Source: a virus | Strand: one strand, 5' to 3' | DNA length: 64,000 nucleotides | Virus record (IMG/VR): IMGVR_UViG_3300048691_000181 | Location: 1-64,000 of that record | Part shown: positions 49,932-61,100 of the stretch, one piece after another | Numbering within the stretch: the first letter of the stretch is position 1 | Layout: each line of letters opens with the position of its first letter | Translations under genes and position numbers: made by a program | Notes under the pieces: model-generated | What the model saw: only the letters and a program-made list of their open reading frames with translations | What the model was told of the DNA's origin: nothing | The model's database searches: none

Positions 49932-52901
49932 ATGAAAAAGAAAATACAAAAACTTAGTCAAGGTGGAGATATTCTTGGAGGTATATCTAAATTTGCACCT
50001 CTGTTAAATATGGTAGCACCAGGATTAGGAACAGGCATAGGTGCTGTTGCGGGATTAGGTTCTTCCTACTTAAATAACCAAGAGATGAAACAGAAACAAG
50101 CAGAAATGGCTATGAACAATCCTGCTAACTATTCTAATCAGAATGCATTTGGTTATGCTCAAGGCGGTCCAGTTCTTCCTGCTCGAGACAATACATCTGT
50201 TCCTAATCCGATATTAAGACCTACGTGGATGGGAAATATGCAGAATCAACAACACTTCTATGCTCATAATTCTCCAACACAAGCGAATCTAAACATGATG
50301 AACATGTACGGACAAGGAGCTCAAGACCTAAATAACCAGAATGCAGCATATAAGAAATCTTTAACAAGTCCTTCTACATTAGGTTCTGTTATGGGCAACA
50401 CAGCCCTTGATGCTTTAGGCTTGTTTGGAGGCAATATGATTAAGCCTGCTGTCAAAGGCGTTCAAATGGGAAGTGCAAATAAAGTAGAAGACCTTATGCC
50501 ATTCTCTAATCTATTGAGATGGGCTGATGACATTAAGGTTCTTCCTAAGTCTAATATAGGATTTAAAGACGGTGGAGACTTGTCTAAATTAGCCCAAGGT
50601 GCTGGCTTAGTTACAGGAGCTCCTAATCAGATAGATGGTAATAACATGAACTATAAAGGTTCTCCAATAGCCCTTAATCATGGTGAGACCTTAGATACGA
50701 ATAAGGATAGAGTTATCTCTACCAATTACTTTAATCCTGTTACAGGAAAGAAAATAGTAGATGAAGATAAAGCGTTAAAGAGAAGTAGAGGGAAAGCAGA
50801 AAAGATACTTCAGAATGGTTCAGATGTAGCTGCCATGAATACTGTTAAATATACACAACAGAAAGAAGATGGACTCTATCGTATGCAAGAGATGATTGCT
50901 CAAATGGCAGGAGATAGGAATAGACCACAAGACCAACCTCCGCAAGGATATTACAAAGGTGGAGAGATTGGCAATGAACAAGGAGTTCCTCTAAACAAGT
51001 TCTATGAAGAGATGATGAATTCACAAGGAAGAGGCATTCAAGTAGAACAAGTTACAAATAACGATACTTTGAATCAAGTAATAGTAGATGCATCTAATAA
51101 AGCAGCTAAAAATATTAAACAGAATAAAAAGTCTATTGCTCATTCTGAAGATACGGCTAAGATTCAGAGAGAACTAAAAGCTCTTGGTTACGATTTAGGT
51201 AATTATGGGAATAAAGGCGTAGATGGTATATGGGGTAAGAAAACTGAATCTGCTTATAATGATTCGGTTAAGAAAGGAATATACTATAAAGAAGGAGAGT
51301 TAGATTTAACAGATGAGCAGCAAGGATATCAAGCGAAGTTTAAGCATGGCAATAAAGATACAGACGCTTTTCTTACTGGGCTTCAAAATTCTAATGCTCT
51401 AAAGTTTGATGAATTTAATAGTGGAAATGGATTACTCGATAGCATGATTTATGGACTTGGAGCGAATCAAAGAAAACATGATGAAAAAGTTCAAAAATGG
51501 TATGAAGCTCATCCTTACGAAGGTGTTCCTAAATCTTCTCTAATGAGTAAAGAAAACTCAATTCGCAAACAAAAGGTAAAAGCTGCTATTTCTAAAAAAG
51601 AGATGATTCGTCCTGATGATAGTTCAACTGTCATAGGTACTCCATTTGTGACCAATAGCACTACTAAAAAAAAAGAACCTGTTTCAGCTCCCATTAAATC
51701 TACTCCAAATTGGGAAAATGCTCCATTGATTGAAGCGTATAGAAATGACCCTGACAAGAGTAGTTATCGTAATGCGCCTAAAAAAGAAGAAGGCAATTCT
51801 ATGTTATGGCAAATGCTAACTATACTAAAGAATAACGAAGAAGGAAAATCATTAAGAAATGGTAGAGCTCAAGACGAAGTTACTAAGCAGGTATTATCTA
51901 AAAAGTATGTTACAGGTGGTCCAATAGACTGGGAAAAGAATATGCAAAACTTAGGGAATGTGAATCAACGCTATATGCCTGATGGTTCAGAGATTGACCC
52001 GATATACGGAACTAATCCTTTGCCATTAAGAACACCTATGATTCCAGACTCTATTCAGTCTATGTTTAATCCTGATGCTGGTAGGGGAGATAATGGCGCT
52101 TTCTTAAATAGGAGTAATCACTACATTACGGCGCCTTTGCCATTAGGAAGAGAAAAAGGAAGTCACGCATTAGATGTTCGAGTTAATCCTGATTTAGCTT
52201 CTTTGGATACAGACCCTTATGGGAATGCGCTTCAGACTGCTTTATCAGAGCAAGGAGCTGGCATTGATACTAAGTTTGCGCCTAAGCAACATAATCCTAA
52301 TTTCTGGTCTCAATCAACACAAGGAGAAAAGATAGGCATGGCAGGACAAGCAGCTTCTCTTATTGCTAAAGGAATAGAATCCTTTCAACCGCTTCAACAA
52401 CAAGCTACACGTCTTAATACAGCTCCTATTTCTTTAACTCAATTAGACCCTTCTTCTATCTTAAACAGAAATCAACAATCCTACCAATCAGCCTTAGCAG
52501 CCAATCAAGGCAATACCTCTAATCAGAATGTAGGTATACAACAAGCCTTATTTGCAAACAAGCTATCTGCGGATAATCAAGCACTTTCTCAATTTCAACA
52601 ACAGAATGCTTCGCTCAAAGATAACTATGAACAAAGATTGGCTCAACGTATGGGAGAGAATAATCAATCTGCTAACCAAACAGATGATATTATGGCAAGA
52701 CGTAGAGGAACACGAGAAAACATGAGAATGGGACTTTATGGAGATGTTGCTACTATGGGTATGAATGTAGGTAACTTGATGAATACACGTATGTCTAACC
52801 AAGCAGGCTTACAAATGATGAAAGGAATAGCACCTGATGTATGGGCTAATCAAATGAAAAATATGTCTCCAGCAATGAAGCAATACTTTGGACTTCAATA
52901 A
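49932..52901 (+). CDS. Large virion protein (cargo/ejection candidate) with peptidoglycan-binding-like domain
   Basis: 989 residues, Asn/Gln/Gly-rich and low in complexity. Near residues 407-445 the sequence IQRELKALGYDLGNYG, then GVDGI(W)GKKTESAYN follows the peptidoglycan-binding domain type 1 pattern. Near the N-terminus Gly-rich hydrophobic stretches (VAPGLGTGIGAVAGLGSSYL) could cross a membrane. Such proteins are packed in the capsid or tail and ejected ahead of DNA. Confidence 0.6.
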   Translation: MKKKIQKLSQGGDILGGISKFAPLLNMVAPGLGTGIGAVAGLGSSYLNNQEMKQKQAEMAMNNPANYSNQNAFGYAQGGPVLPARDNTSVPNPILRPTWMGNMQNQQHFYAHNSPTQANLNMMNMYGQGAQDLNNQNAAYKKSLTSPSTLGSVMGNTALDALGLFGGNMIKPAVKGVQMGSANKVEDLMPFSNLLRWADDIKVLPKSNIGFKDGGDLSKLAQGAGLVTGAPNQIDGNNMNYKGSPIALNHGETLDTNKDRVISTNYFNPVTGKKIVDEDKALKRSRGKAEKILQNGSDVAAMNTVKYTQQKEDGLYRMQEMIAQMAGDRNRPQDQPPQGYYKGGEIGNEQGVPLNKFYEEMMNSQGRGIQVEQVTNNDTLNQVIVDASNKAAKNIKQNKKSIAHSEDTAKIQRELKALGYDLGNYGNKGVDGIWGKKTESAYNDSVKKGIYYKEGELDLTDEQQGYQAKFKHGNKDTDAFLTGLQNSNALKFDEFNSGNGLLDSMIYGLGANQRKHDEKVQKWYEAHPYEGVPKSSLMSKENSIRKQKVKAAISKKEMIRPDDSSTVIGTPFVTNSTTKKKEPVSAPIKSTPNWENAPLIEAYRNDPDKSSYRNAPKKEEGNSMLWQMLTILKNNEEGKSLRNGRAQDEVTKQVLSKKYVTGGPIDWEKNMQNLGNVNQRYMPDGSEIDPIYGTNPLPLRTPMIPDSIQSMFNPDAGRGDNGAFLNRSNHYITAPLPLGREKGSHALDVRVNPDLASLDTDPYGNALQTALSEQGAGIDTKFAPKQHNPNFWSQSTQGEKIGMAGQAASLIAKGIESFQPLQQQATRLNTAPISLTQLDPSSILNRNQQSYQSALAANQGNTSNQNVGIQQALFANKLSADNQALSQFQQQNASLKDNYEQRLAQRMGENNQSANQTDDIMARRRGTRENMRMGLYGDVATMGMNVGNLMNTRMSNQAGLQMMKGIAPDVWANQMKNMSPAMKQYFGLQ

Positions 52902-52921
52902 CCTAAACAAAAAGAAACGCA

Positions 52922-55057
52922 ATGCCAATTAATCAATATTTTAACTACCAACCACTACAACAGGCAGACTATTCATTCCATGCACCATTAGAGATGATGG
53001 GTAAGACTTTGTCCTATCTTCAGGATAAGTCTGACAAGAACTATGCTGCATTAGGAGAAGTGCCAAGTCTGCTCAATGTTCCTGTTTTAGAAAAAGATGC
53101 TCAGTTAAGAGCCAATATAGAGAATAAGTATAGAGATAGGATTAAACAATTAGTCGATAAAACAGGAGGAGACTATTCTGGTGTCCAGAAAGATGTACTT
53201 GCTATCCAGAATGACCTTAGAAAAGACTTATCTTTCTCTGGAAACTTAGGCGCGTTGAAGTCTAACTATGACGAGTTTGGTGCTTACCAGAAAAGATTAA
53301 CAGACAATAAAACCCTAACGAACTACCAGCGTTCAGGTGCAATAAATACATCTCTAAAGAATTATCAAGGTGCAGGAGAGGTAGACGCTTTAACAGGCAA
53401 GTATAACCGATTCTCTGGTATAGACATAGATGGATTTGATGTCCAGAAACATTTGCACGATATTAGAGACCTTAAACCTTCATCAGAAGAACAGATAAGA
53501 ACTTATAAAGAAGGTAATGACATCATAGATAGAAAGTCTGCTGTTAAGGGTGTATCTTATAAGAATGCCTATGAAGTAGCCAAAGCTGACTTATTTTCCA
53601 ATCAGGCTTATCAACAACATAGGAGACAAATGGCAGCTATTGGAATGGCTATTGACCCGAGAGATGAACATGCTGCCTTAGATGCTTTTGCAGAACAAAG
53701 AAGCTTTAAAGAAGTATCAGATGACTTAAAGAGAACCAATACTGGTGATAGAGAATTTGCAGAAAGAAGAAGACACAATTTAATGATGGAAGGATATATG
53801 AAACCCGAACCTGTTGGACAATTAACATTAGAAGCTGGTAAAGGGAATGGAATACCATTAGAAAGAGAAATTAATACCACATCTAAATTAGAGCCAATTT
53901 ATGATAAAGACTTCATTGAACTGTCTGAAGGACAGGCATATCTTGGATATAAGCCAGTATCTAAAGGTGATGAAACATTAGACTATAATCACTCTTATGT
54001 TAAAACAGACCAATATGGAATATCTGGTCAAGCTCTAACAATGGCAGGTAACCAATTAATGAGAGGTCAAAAGACAGCATTGAAGATGAAAGAAGTTAAA
54101 GATAAAGATGGTAATAAGACTCAAGTACCCGTTCCTTTCTCTGAACTCAATATTGATGAGAAGCAAGCTCAATTAGGTGCATGGAATAAAGACAAGTCAA
54201 CTCAACAATCTCTTGTTCAGTTTACTAAGAATAACTATGGAACAATTGCACGTCAAAAGAACTTTACTTCCTCTTCAGTATTTACTATTGGAGATACTAA
54301 GAAACAAGATGAATTAGGTGGGTTGTATGAAGGTCAATCAGGATTGATTACTGTTTCAGATACCCAAGGTGCTTCACAAGGAACACTTCAAGACCAGATA
54401 TCGGCTTTCTCAAATACAGTAGGCGATGGCTCTAAAGTTAAAGTAACAGCAATTGGACCTTCTCCTTCAGCCAATCCTTCTGTAACAGGAAAGATGTCAG
54501 TTCGTCTTACTGTTCAAGGAAAGGCAGGACAACCTATTTCTAAGATACTATTCCTCGACAATCAAGACCCTGCTCTTCAACAGACTTATAAATCTGCTGT
54601 TGCAGCCTTTGCTCCTAATCAAGAGCAATTTGTATTTCAGCATAACGGAAAACCTGTACATTATGAAACATCTTATACAGAGTCTTTAACGTCTCCAGAT
54701 GGAAGTATATCTTCTATGTTTAGGGTTGCTCGACCTACTTCGCCATCAGAAATAGCAGAGAATAAGCGCTTAGGAATTGATGGGACTGCCTTCATAGACA
54801 ATGAAGCTGCTCTTAGCTTAGGCTCTCAAGTAGGTGTTAACCATACTATTATTGGCGGTAATAACAGAAAGGGATTAATTGAAGTGTTAGAGAATCTACC
54901 AAATGGCAAGTCTGTTAAAAAGACTTATCGGATTAATTCTCTAACACAATTGTATCCTTCTTTACAGGAAGCAACACCTCAATTAGCGCCATCTAAAGCA
55001 ACAAAGTCTACTCGTTATAGTCAATCCCAATCTTCAAGTTATTCGGAGAATGATTAA
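52922..55057 (+). CDS. Large virion protein, second cargo candidate
   Basis: 711 residues, starting MPINQYFNYQPLQQADYSFH; helical and charged in the first half (KYRDRIKQLVDKTGGDYSGV), beta-like and Ser/Gly-rich in the second, ending SRYSQSQSSSYSEND-like serine tail. Lies between two other large late genes, the place of ejected proteins in crAss-like phages. No enzymatic motif seen. Confidence 0.55.
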   Translation: MPINQYFNYQPLQQADYSFHAPLEMMGKTLSYLQDKSDKNYAALGEVPSLLNVPVLEKDAQLRANIENKYRDRIKQLVDKTGGDYSGVQKDVLAIQNDLRKDLSFSGNLGALKSNYDEFGAYQKRLTDNKTLTNYQRSGAINTSLKNYQGAGEVDALTGKYNRFSGIDIDGFDVQKHLHDIRDLKPSSEEQIRTYKEGNDIIDRKSAVKGVSYKNAYEVAKADLFSNQAYQQHRRQMAAIGMAIDPRDEHAALDAFAEQRSFKEVSDDLKRTNTGDREFAERRRHNLMMEGYMKPEPVGQLTLEAGKGNGIPLEREINTTSKLEPIYDKDFIELSEGQAYLGYKPVSKGDETLDYNHSYVKTDQYGISGQALTMAGNQLMRGQKTALKMKEVKDKDGNKTQVPVPFSELNIDEKQAQLGAWNKDKSTQQSLVQFTKNNYGTIARQKNFTSSSVFTIGDTKKQDELGGLYEGQSGLITVSDTQGASQGTLQDQISAFSNTVGDGSKVKVTAIGPSPSANPSVTGKMSVRLTVQGKAGQPISKILFLDNQDPALQQTYKSAVAAFAPNQEQFVFQHNGKPVHYETSYTESLTSPDGSISSMFRVARPTSPSEIAENKRLGIDGTAFIDNEAALSLGSQVGVNHTIIGGNNRKGLIEVLENLPNGKSVKKTYRINSLTQLYPSLQEATPQLAPSKATKSTRYSQSQSSSYSEND

Positions 55058-55088
55058 GATGAGACATATCAAACTAATCGCTATTGCC

Positions 55089-55096
55089 TATCTTTG
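55089..55096 (+). promoter_or_regulatory. Promoter box TATCTTTG before the giant ORF
   Basis: TATCTTTG matches TAnnTTTG and lies 40 nt before ATG 55136 in a 78-nt gap. No convincing -33 element. Possibly gives the giant gene its own transcript. Confidence 0.35.
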
Positions 55097-55135
55097 CCGT
55101 AAAAAATAAAACATAACTTCTAAATTCTACCTTTC

Positions 55136-58100
55136 ATGGACGAACAAGGACAAGACCCGTTTGCAGGAGGACTGCAACCACTAAAGAATACATACCAAAG
55201 ACAATTTCAGACATTAGATAAGCCGACAGAAATGGAGGCTTATAATGAATACGATAGAGGCTTTATTCCTAATTCAGGAATGAGTCAAGAACACAATAGA
55301 GCAAATAACCAGTCAAGTGGAGACTTACTTGCTAAGGCTGTTAAACGCTTAGCAATCTCTACTCCATTAAAGTTTGCTGAAAGTATCTCAGACTTAGGAG
55401 GTTTCTTGACAGGAACTTCAGCTATGGACAATCCATTATCTGTTGGATTAAGACAAGCAGAAGATGCATGGAAAGAAATGAATCCTGTTTATCGTTCTCA
55501 AAAGTATGACGAAGGAACAGTATGGGACAAGATGACATCTGGTTCATTCTTAGCTAATGACCTTATTGATGGTGTGGCTTATATGGCTTCAGCATGGGGT
55601 GGTACAAAGCTGATTGGTGCTGGTGTAGGAATGGCACTGAAGGCTACTATGCCTGAATTGGCATTAGCAGAAGCAGCAATGGCTAATGGTCAACAATTGA
55701 GTGGCGGTTCTAAGTTTGTCCAGACACTTCTTAATCGTGGCTTAGACGCCAATAATATTACACGTGGTACTGTAACAGCTTTAAATACGATTTCAGAAGC
55801 AACAGCAGAATCCGTAGACTCTTATACTCAAGTCAAACAAAACTTGCTCAGAAAGAAGCAATTAGGGCTTATGGGCCATTCTGGTTATGAGGACTATGCA
55901 AATATAGGAGATGACCAAATAGAATCTGAAGCAAGAAGTGCTTATAAGGAAACCTTTGTTGGTAATGCGGCTATCTTAATCCTGCCTAACTGGTTAGAAT
56001 CTGGTTGGTGGTTAGGAAAAGCAGGTAAAGCAGGTGCTCGTGCAACCTTAACAACAGCTTTCAGAGCAGGAGAAACGCAATTGGCTCAAGAGGCAGAAAA
56101 AATGGGTTTCAAACATGGAGCTATTGCTTTTGCTAAAGGCTTTGCTACGGAAGGCTTATGGGAAGAGAATCTTCAAGGCGCACTTCAAATGTACGAGAAG
56201 TCTATCTCTGACCCGACACTCTCTAATCGCGATAGAGGGCTATTTCCTGGCATTGCAGGCACTTTAAAGAATTCAGCAACAAACTTAGCAGGGTTTAGCA
56301 AAAGTCTCTTAGGAGGCAATATTGATGCCAATTCAGAAGAAGGTCAAGGTGCTATCTCTATCTGGTTAGGCGGTGCTTTAGGCTCTCCTATGGCATTGAT
56401 GGGTCATTACCGTGAACAAGTGGACAATAAGAAACAGAGAACAGAACTTCAGGCTGAGTTAGATAGAGCACATCAGAATAGTAAAATATTAGGTCATGGA
56501 TTCAATAAAGAGATAAACTTTGCTGTTGACTCGATTGAGAAAGATGATACTGGAAAGATAAAGAAAGATGCTGAAGGTAATCCTATTATCAAGTTTGATA
56601 TAGAGAAGAAGACTCGAGATTTGATTTCAGGATTTTTTAAAGAGATGTCTGCTAACCATGCTGTTTTAGCGGATATGGCAGACAATGAAATCTATGGTGC
56701 TGTTAATACACATTTCTCTGCCTTCAACGCGGCTATGGAAATAGAACAGTCAAGATGGGATAAAGGGATTAAGGATGTCTTTGCTGAAAGATTGGTTAAA
56801 AACTTTGAAGAGATGTCTAAGGGAACAGAAGCTGTACCAGAAAGTAAAGACGAACAAGGCAATGTTATACCAGCTCAAGAAGCTGTTGAAGGAACGAATG
56901 TAGGTAGAGGACTTTTTAAATTAGAGCTCTTAAACTCTTATCGTGACTTGTACCGTAATGAATATCAAGCAGCCTATAACAAAGCATTTAGAAGCTTTGA
57001 CGGCAATGACGAGAACAAGAAACGTTTCTTATTAGACATGGTTCAGAATAGAACGATTGAGATGTTTAGGTTACAGATGTTAAAGAGCTTGAGAGATGGT
57101 AATGGTTCTCTAACAACAGATGGTTTAGCAGAACCCTATATCAAGTCTAAGCAAGGAAGAGAAGACATAGAGAAGTTGATTGCCGAGAAAGAAGCTCAAA
57201 TAGAAAAGTTTAATCTTAGGACAAACTCGAAAGGCATAGAAGCAATGTATGGAGAATATCAGAAGTCTCAATCGGTAGATGATGTTCAGGAAGCATTGGG
57301 TAATGCAGTAAAAGAAGTAGCAGATTTAACCAAAGAACTTTCTGCAACAACAGAAACAGAGGTAGAGCAAACAACTAAAGATGCAGACGGCAAAGATGTA
57401 GTGACTAAAGTAAAGCAACAAGTAGGCATTTCAGAAGAAAAAAGAAAAGAGCTGAATCGGAAGATTCAAGAAAAGAAGAATGAAGTATTTCTTAAACGTC
57501 AAGAATATGAAGAACAGGCTGGTATTCACGCTAAGTCTATCTCAACCAACTTTTATCATGATAAAGACCTTGCAAAAGATGCCTTAGCTGGTAAAGATGT
57601 TAGAGGAATGGGACGTTACCAATATGAAAGGTTAGCTCATTCAAGAACTAAGATAGGTGGTAGATTTAGTAGATACCAGAATAGAAGAATGGGTCAAGTT
57701 CAAGATAGTCTTATCGCTCAAGTAGCGGCTAATATTCAAGCGAATAGAGAAAAGATGGCAGGGGACTTAACCTTAGTTGACCGTGTTCAAGACTTGATGG
57801 ACCAATATGAAGATGCACTACTTAATCCTCAAGCAGGTTCAGAAGAAATACGTCAACAATTACAAGAAAATGAAGAGAAGTCTCATCTATTATATCAAGA
57901 AGAAAAAGATTTAGATTTAAGATATACAGAAGAATTAAAGTATGCAACAACTTCTTTGTTGCGAAATCGCATTGATAAGACTTTCCAAAAACAAAGAGCC
58001 TTATTAAGTGAAAGAAGAGAGCTGTTAATTAACGAGTATAAAAACTTAGAGCAAGAATATAAAGACTTTGCTGATGACAAAGCCTTAGATATTATTGAAG

Positions 58101-61100
58101 AAATGCTTCAACTGATAACCCAGAATCAACGTGTCTTATTTCAAGCTTCTTTGTTTGATGGTTCTGTTATAGCTAAGTTTATGAATTTGGTTGAGACCAT
58201 TAGAGATAAATCAGAAAAGGCAATAGTAGAATACAATGACCTTATTGAACAAAGAGATGAGTTAGGGCAGAAGATTCAAGAAGGTGTATTTGATAAACCT
58301 ATCATAGAAGGATTACGAGAACTAAAGAATATAGACCTATATGGAATTAAACCAGAATACTTCTTATCTACGCCTATTGTTAAAGATGAAGATGAAGATG
58401 GTAATGAATTTGCTTTAGGTTTTGGTATAAGACAAGGAACACATATCTTTCCTTCTAATTTTGATGATGTAGTTGAACTTCAAAAGAACTTATTAAAGGC
58501 AATTAAAGCAAAGGATGATGCGCTTAACCAATATAAAACTCTTTTAAGTCAAATAGACGAGAAAGATTCTCTAACACGTAAATATGCAAATATTCTTAAT
58601 GGAGCAGAAGCTACAGCTGCTTTACCAGAAAGGGCTGGTTTAGAAGAAGCAGTTACTAAATATAAAGAGCATGTTAAAGAAAGAAGTAAACTTAATCTTG
58701 AACACACTAAGCTAAAGGACTATGATAAGAAAGCTCAATTAGCAATAGAAACAGAATGGTTGGTCAATCCTAATGAAGCTTACTTTAGACAATATCTCGT
58801 AGAACAAAATACGGATGATGTCTTAAACGCATTGTCTATCGAGTTCTCGAACATAGCTGCTGGTAAACTCTTTGATTCAGCTTTCGATATTGACGATAAA
58901 TCTACATGGACTATTCTTCCCGATGTAGCTTTTACAATGCCATTGGTTACTGCACGCTACTTTAAAGAGAAGTTAGAGGAAATAGTCAATATGACTAAGC
59001 ATACAACAGAAGATGAGACAGCAAAAGGAATTATAGAAGCCTATAAGAAAGTGTCTCAAATAATGGGGATGGGTAAATATGAGATTACACTGCCTAAAGC
59101 TCTCGATATGCTAAATGCCATTATTGCACACGAAGACAATCGTCAGAACATTAATATTGGTAGAATGGAAGCCTTTGAGAAGAATCAGAAAGCGTCACAT
59201 CAAGAAGTCTTAGATATTATTCATGGTTCAGATGCAATTAAGCTGGATGACTCTTATGGCCTATTTCGTGAGCTGCAAGCGATTAAATCCAGCGAGCGGT
59301 CTACTAAGAAGGCTGATGCTTTAAAGAGCTTAGAAGCAAAAGAAAAGGCTATCTTGCTTGAAGTAGATACTTTGATTGCACAGATGGGCATAACAGCATT
59401 GCCATCTGGTTATGAGTCTATGTCTGGTACGACCAAGCTGAATGCACTCTTATTCTCATTAGGTGGACTAAGTTCTTTTCTCTCTTTAGCAGGAGGAGAA
59501 AAGTTAAATGAACAGATGCGTGTAGCATTTAAGTTTCATGCCTTTGTTCGTGTGCTTCAATCAACAGGAGACATCAATCAGACACTCTACGAGATTTCTA
59601 AGGACGCTAAGTTAAATGATACTCAAAAAGCACAACTTACTGGCTTAATCACAAAGCTTACTTCCCTCTCTCCGATTGAGACAGCACAAGGATATTTGAA
59701 TTCTACGATTGGTGATAAAGGGAAGAATGATGCTAAGTATCAGGCTTTTGTAAATATCTTAACCAGTATAGATAAAGCACCTATGGATGGATTAGGCTAT
59801 TCGCCCAACTATCTTCAGATGAATGCCTTTATCGAATCAGTTATCAACTTCGACTTATCTCAAAAAGAGAACGAATCTCGTGTTACAGGCCTTAAAAAGA
59901 AGTTCAATTCGGACTCATTCCCTCAAGATGTCTTAGCTAAAGAATATATTAAAGACTTAAACGATAGACCTTTAAATGCGAGTTTACTCTTAGGCGTTTC
60001 TGGTTCAGGAAAAACAATAGGTACTCAACTCTTAATCAAATATTACTTAGCTGCTGGTTCAGGAAATAGACCTTCTGAAACAAAGAGAGTTCTCTTAGTA
60101 GGACATACTTCTGCTTCTTCAGAGAATCTAAAGAACGAAGCTGTTAGAACTATTCCTGCTGCTAATGCGATGACTGCTGTAACCAATGTCGAGTTCTATA
60201 ACATGACACCAGAGCAGCGTTCAGAGTTTGATTTGATTATTGCAGACGAACAGTTTACTCTTTCTACGGATGAGTTTAGAATATTCCAGAACGCGGGGAG
60301 AAATGCGTACAATGACGAAGGTGGCCCAGCAGTCTATGGTAAAGACGGATTAAAGATTCTTCAAACACCTGTTCTATTTATTATGGGTGACTCTTCTCAA
60401 CCACGAGGAGAGATTATGAACTACCTGACTGATTTAGAATCTGTTAAAGATGCTGCATATAAGTCGGTTAAGAGACTAACGCCATTGTCTATTGGCTATC
60501 GCGCTTCTGTTCAAGCCATAGAGTCTGTTGCTTACCAGTTTAAGTCCAGCACAGAGCATGTCCAACTGGAAACAACTGAAGCCAACAAGACAATAGAAGA
60601 GTTTAGAATTCAAGATAAGAACGCTATTATTGCCGCTAATGATAACCAAGCTTTAAAGGAATCTTTGTCTATCATTGGACTTATCTCTGATAATGATGCA
60701 GATGAACAAACACGTCAGAATAAGATATTAGACTTGGTTACACTCTTAGACAATAATACATCCACAGAGAAGACTGTTATTATTGTAGCCAACGAGAAGA
60801 AGAAGCAAGCATATATTGAAGGTTTAGTTAGGCTTAGTCCAAACATTAAGCCTGATTACGCAAAAGAAGGAAGGATTCAAGTAATGACCTTTAATGACGT
60901 TCAAGGGAGAACCTTTGATAACGTCTTAATCGACTATGTACCTACGGACAAGATGGTTCAGAGAAGTGTTGTCTTTAATCCTGCAACAAGAAAATATGAA
61001 CAGAAATATACAGAGATAGCCTTAGCCGACTTACAATTAGCTGTCGGTTCAGAATACAAGAAGAACTCTAATGTCTATATGGCTATAACAAGAGGAAAGA

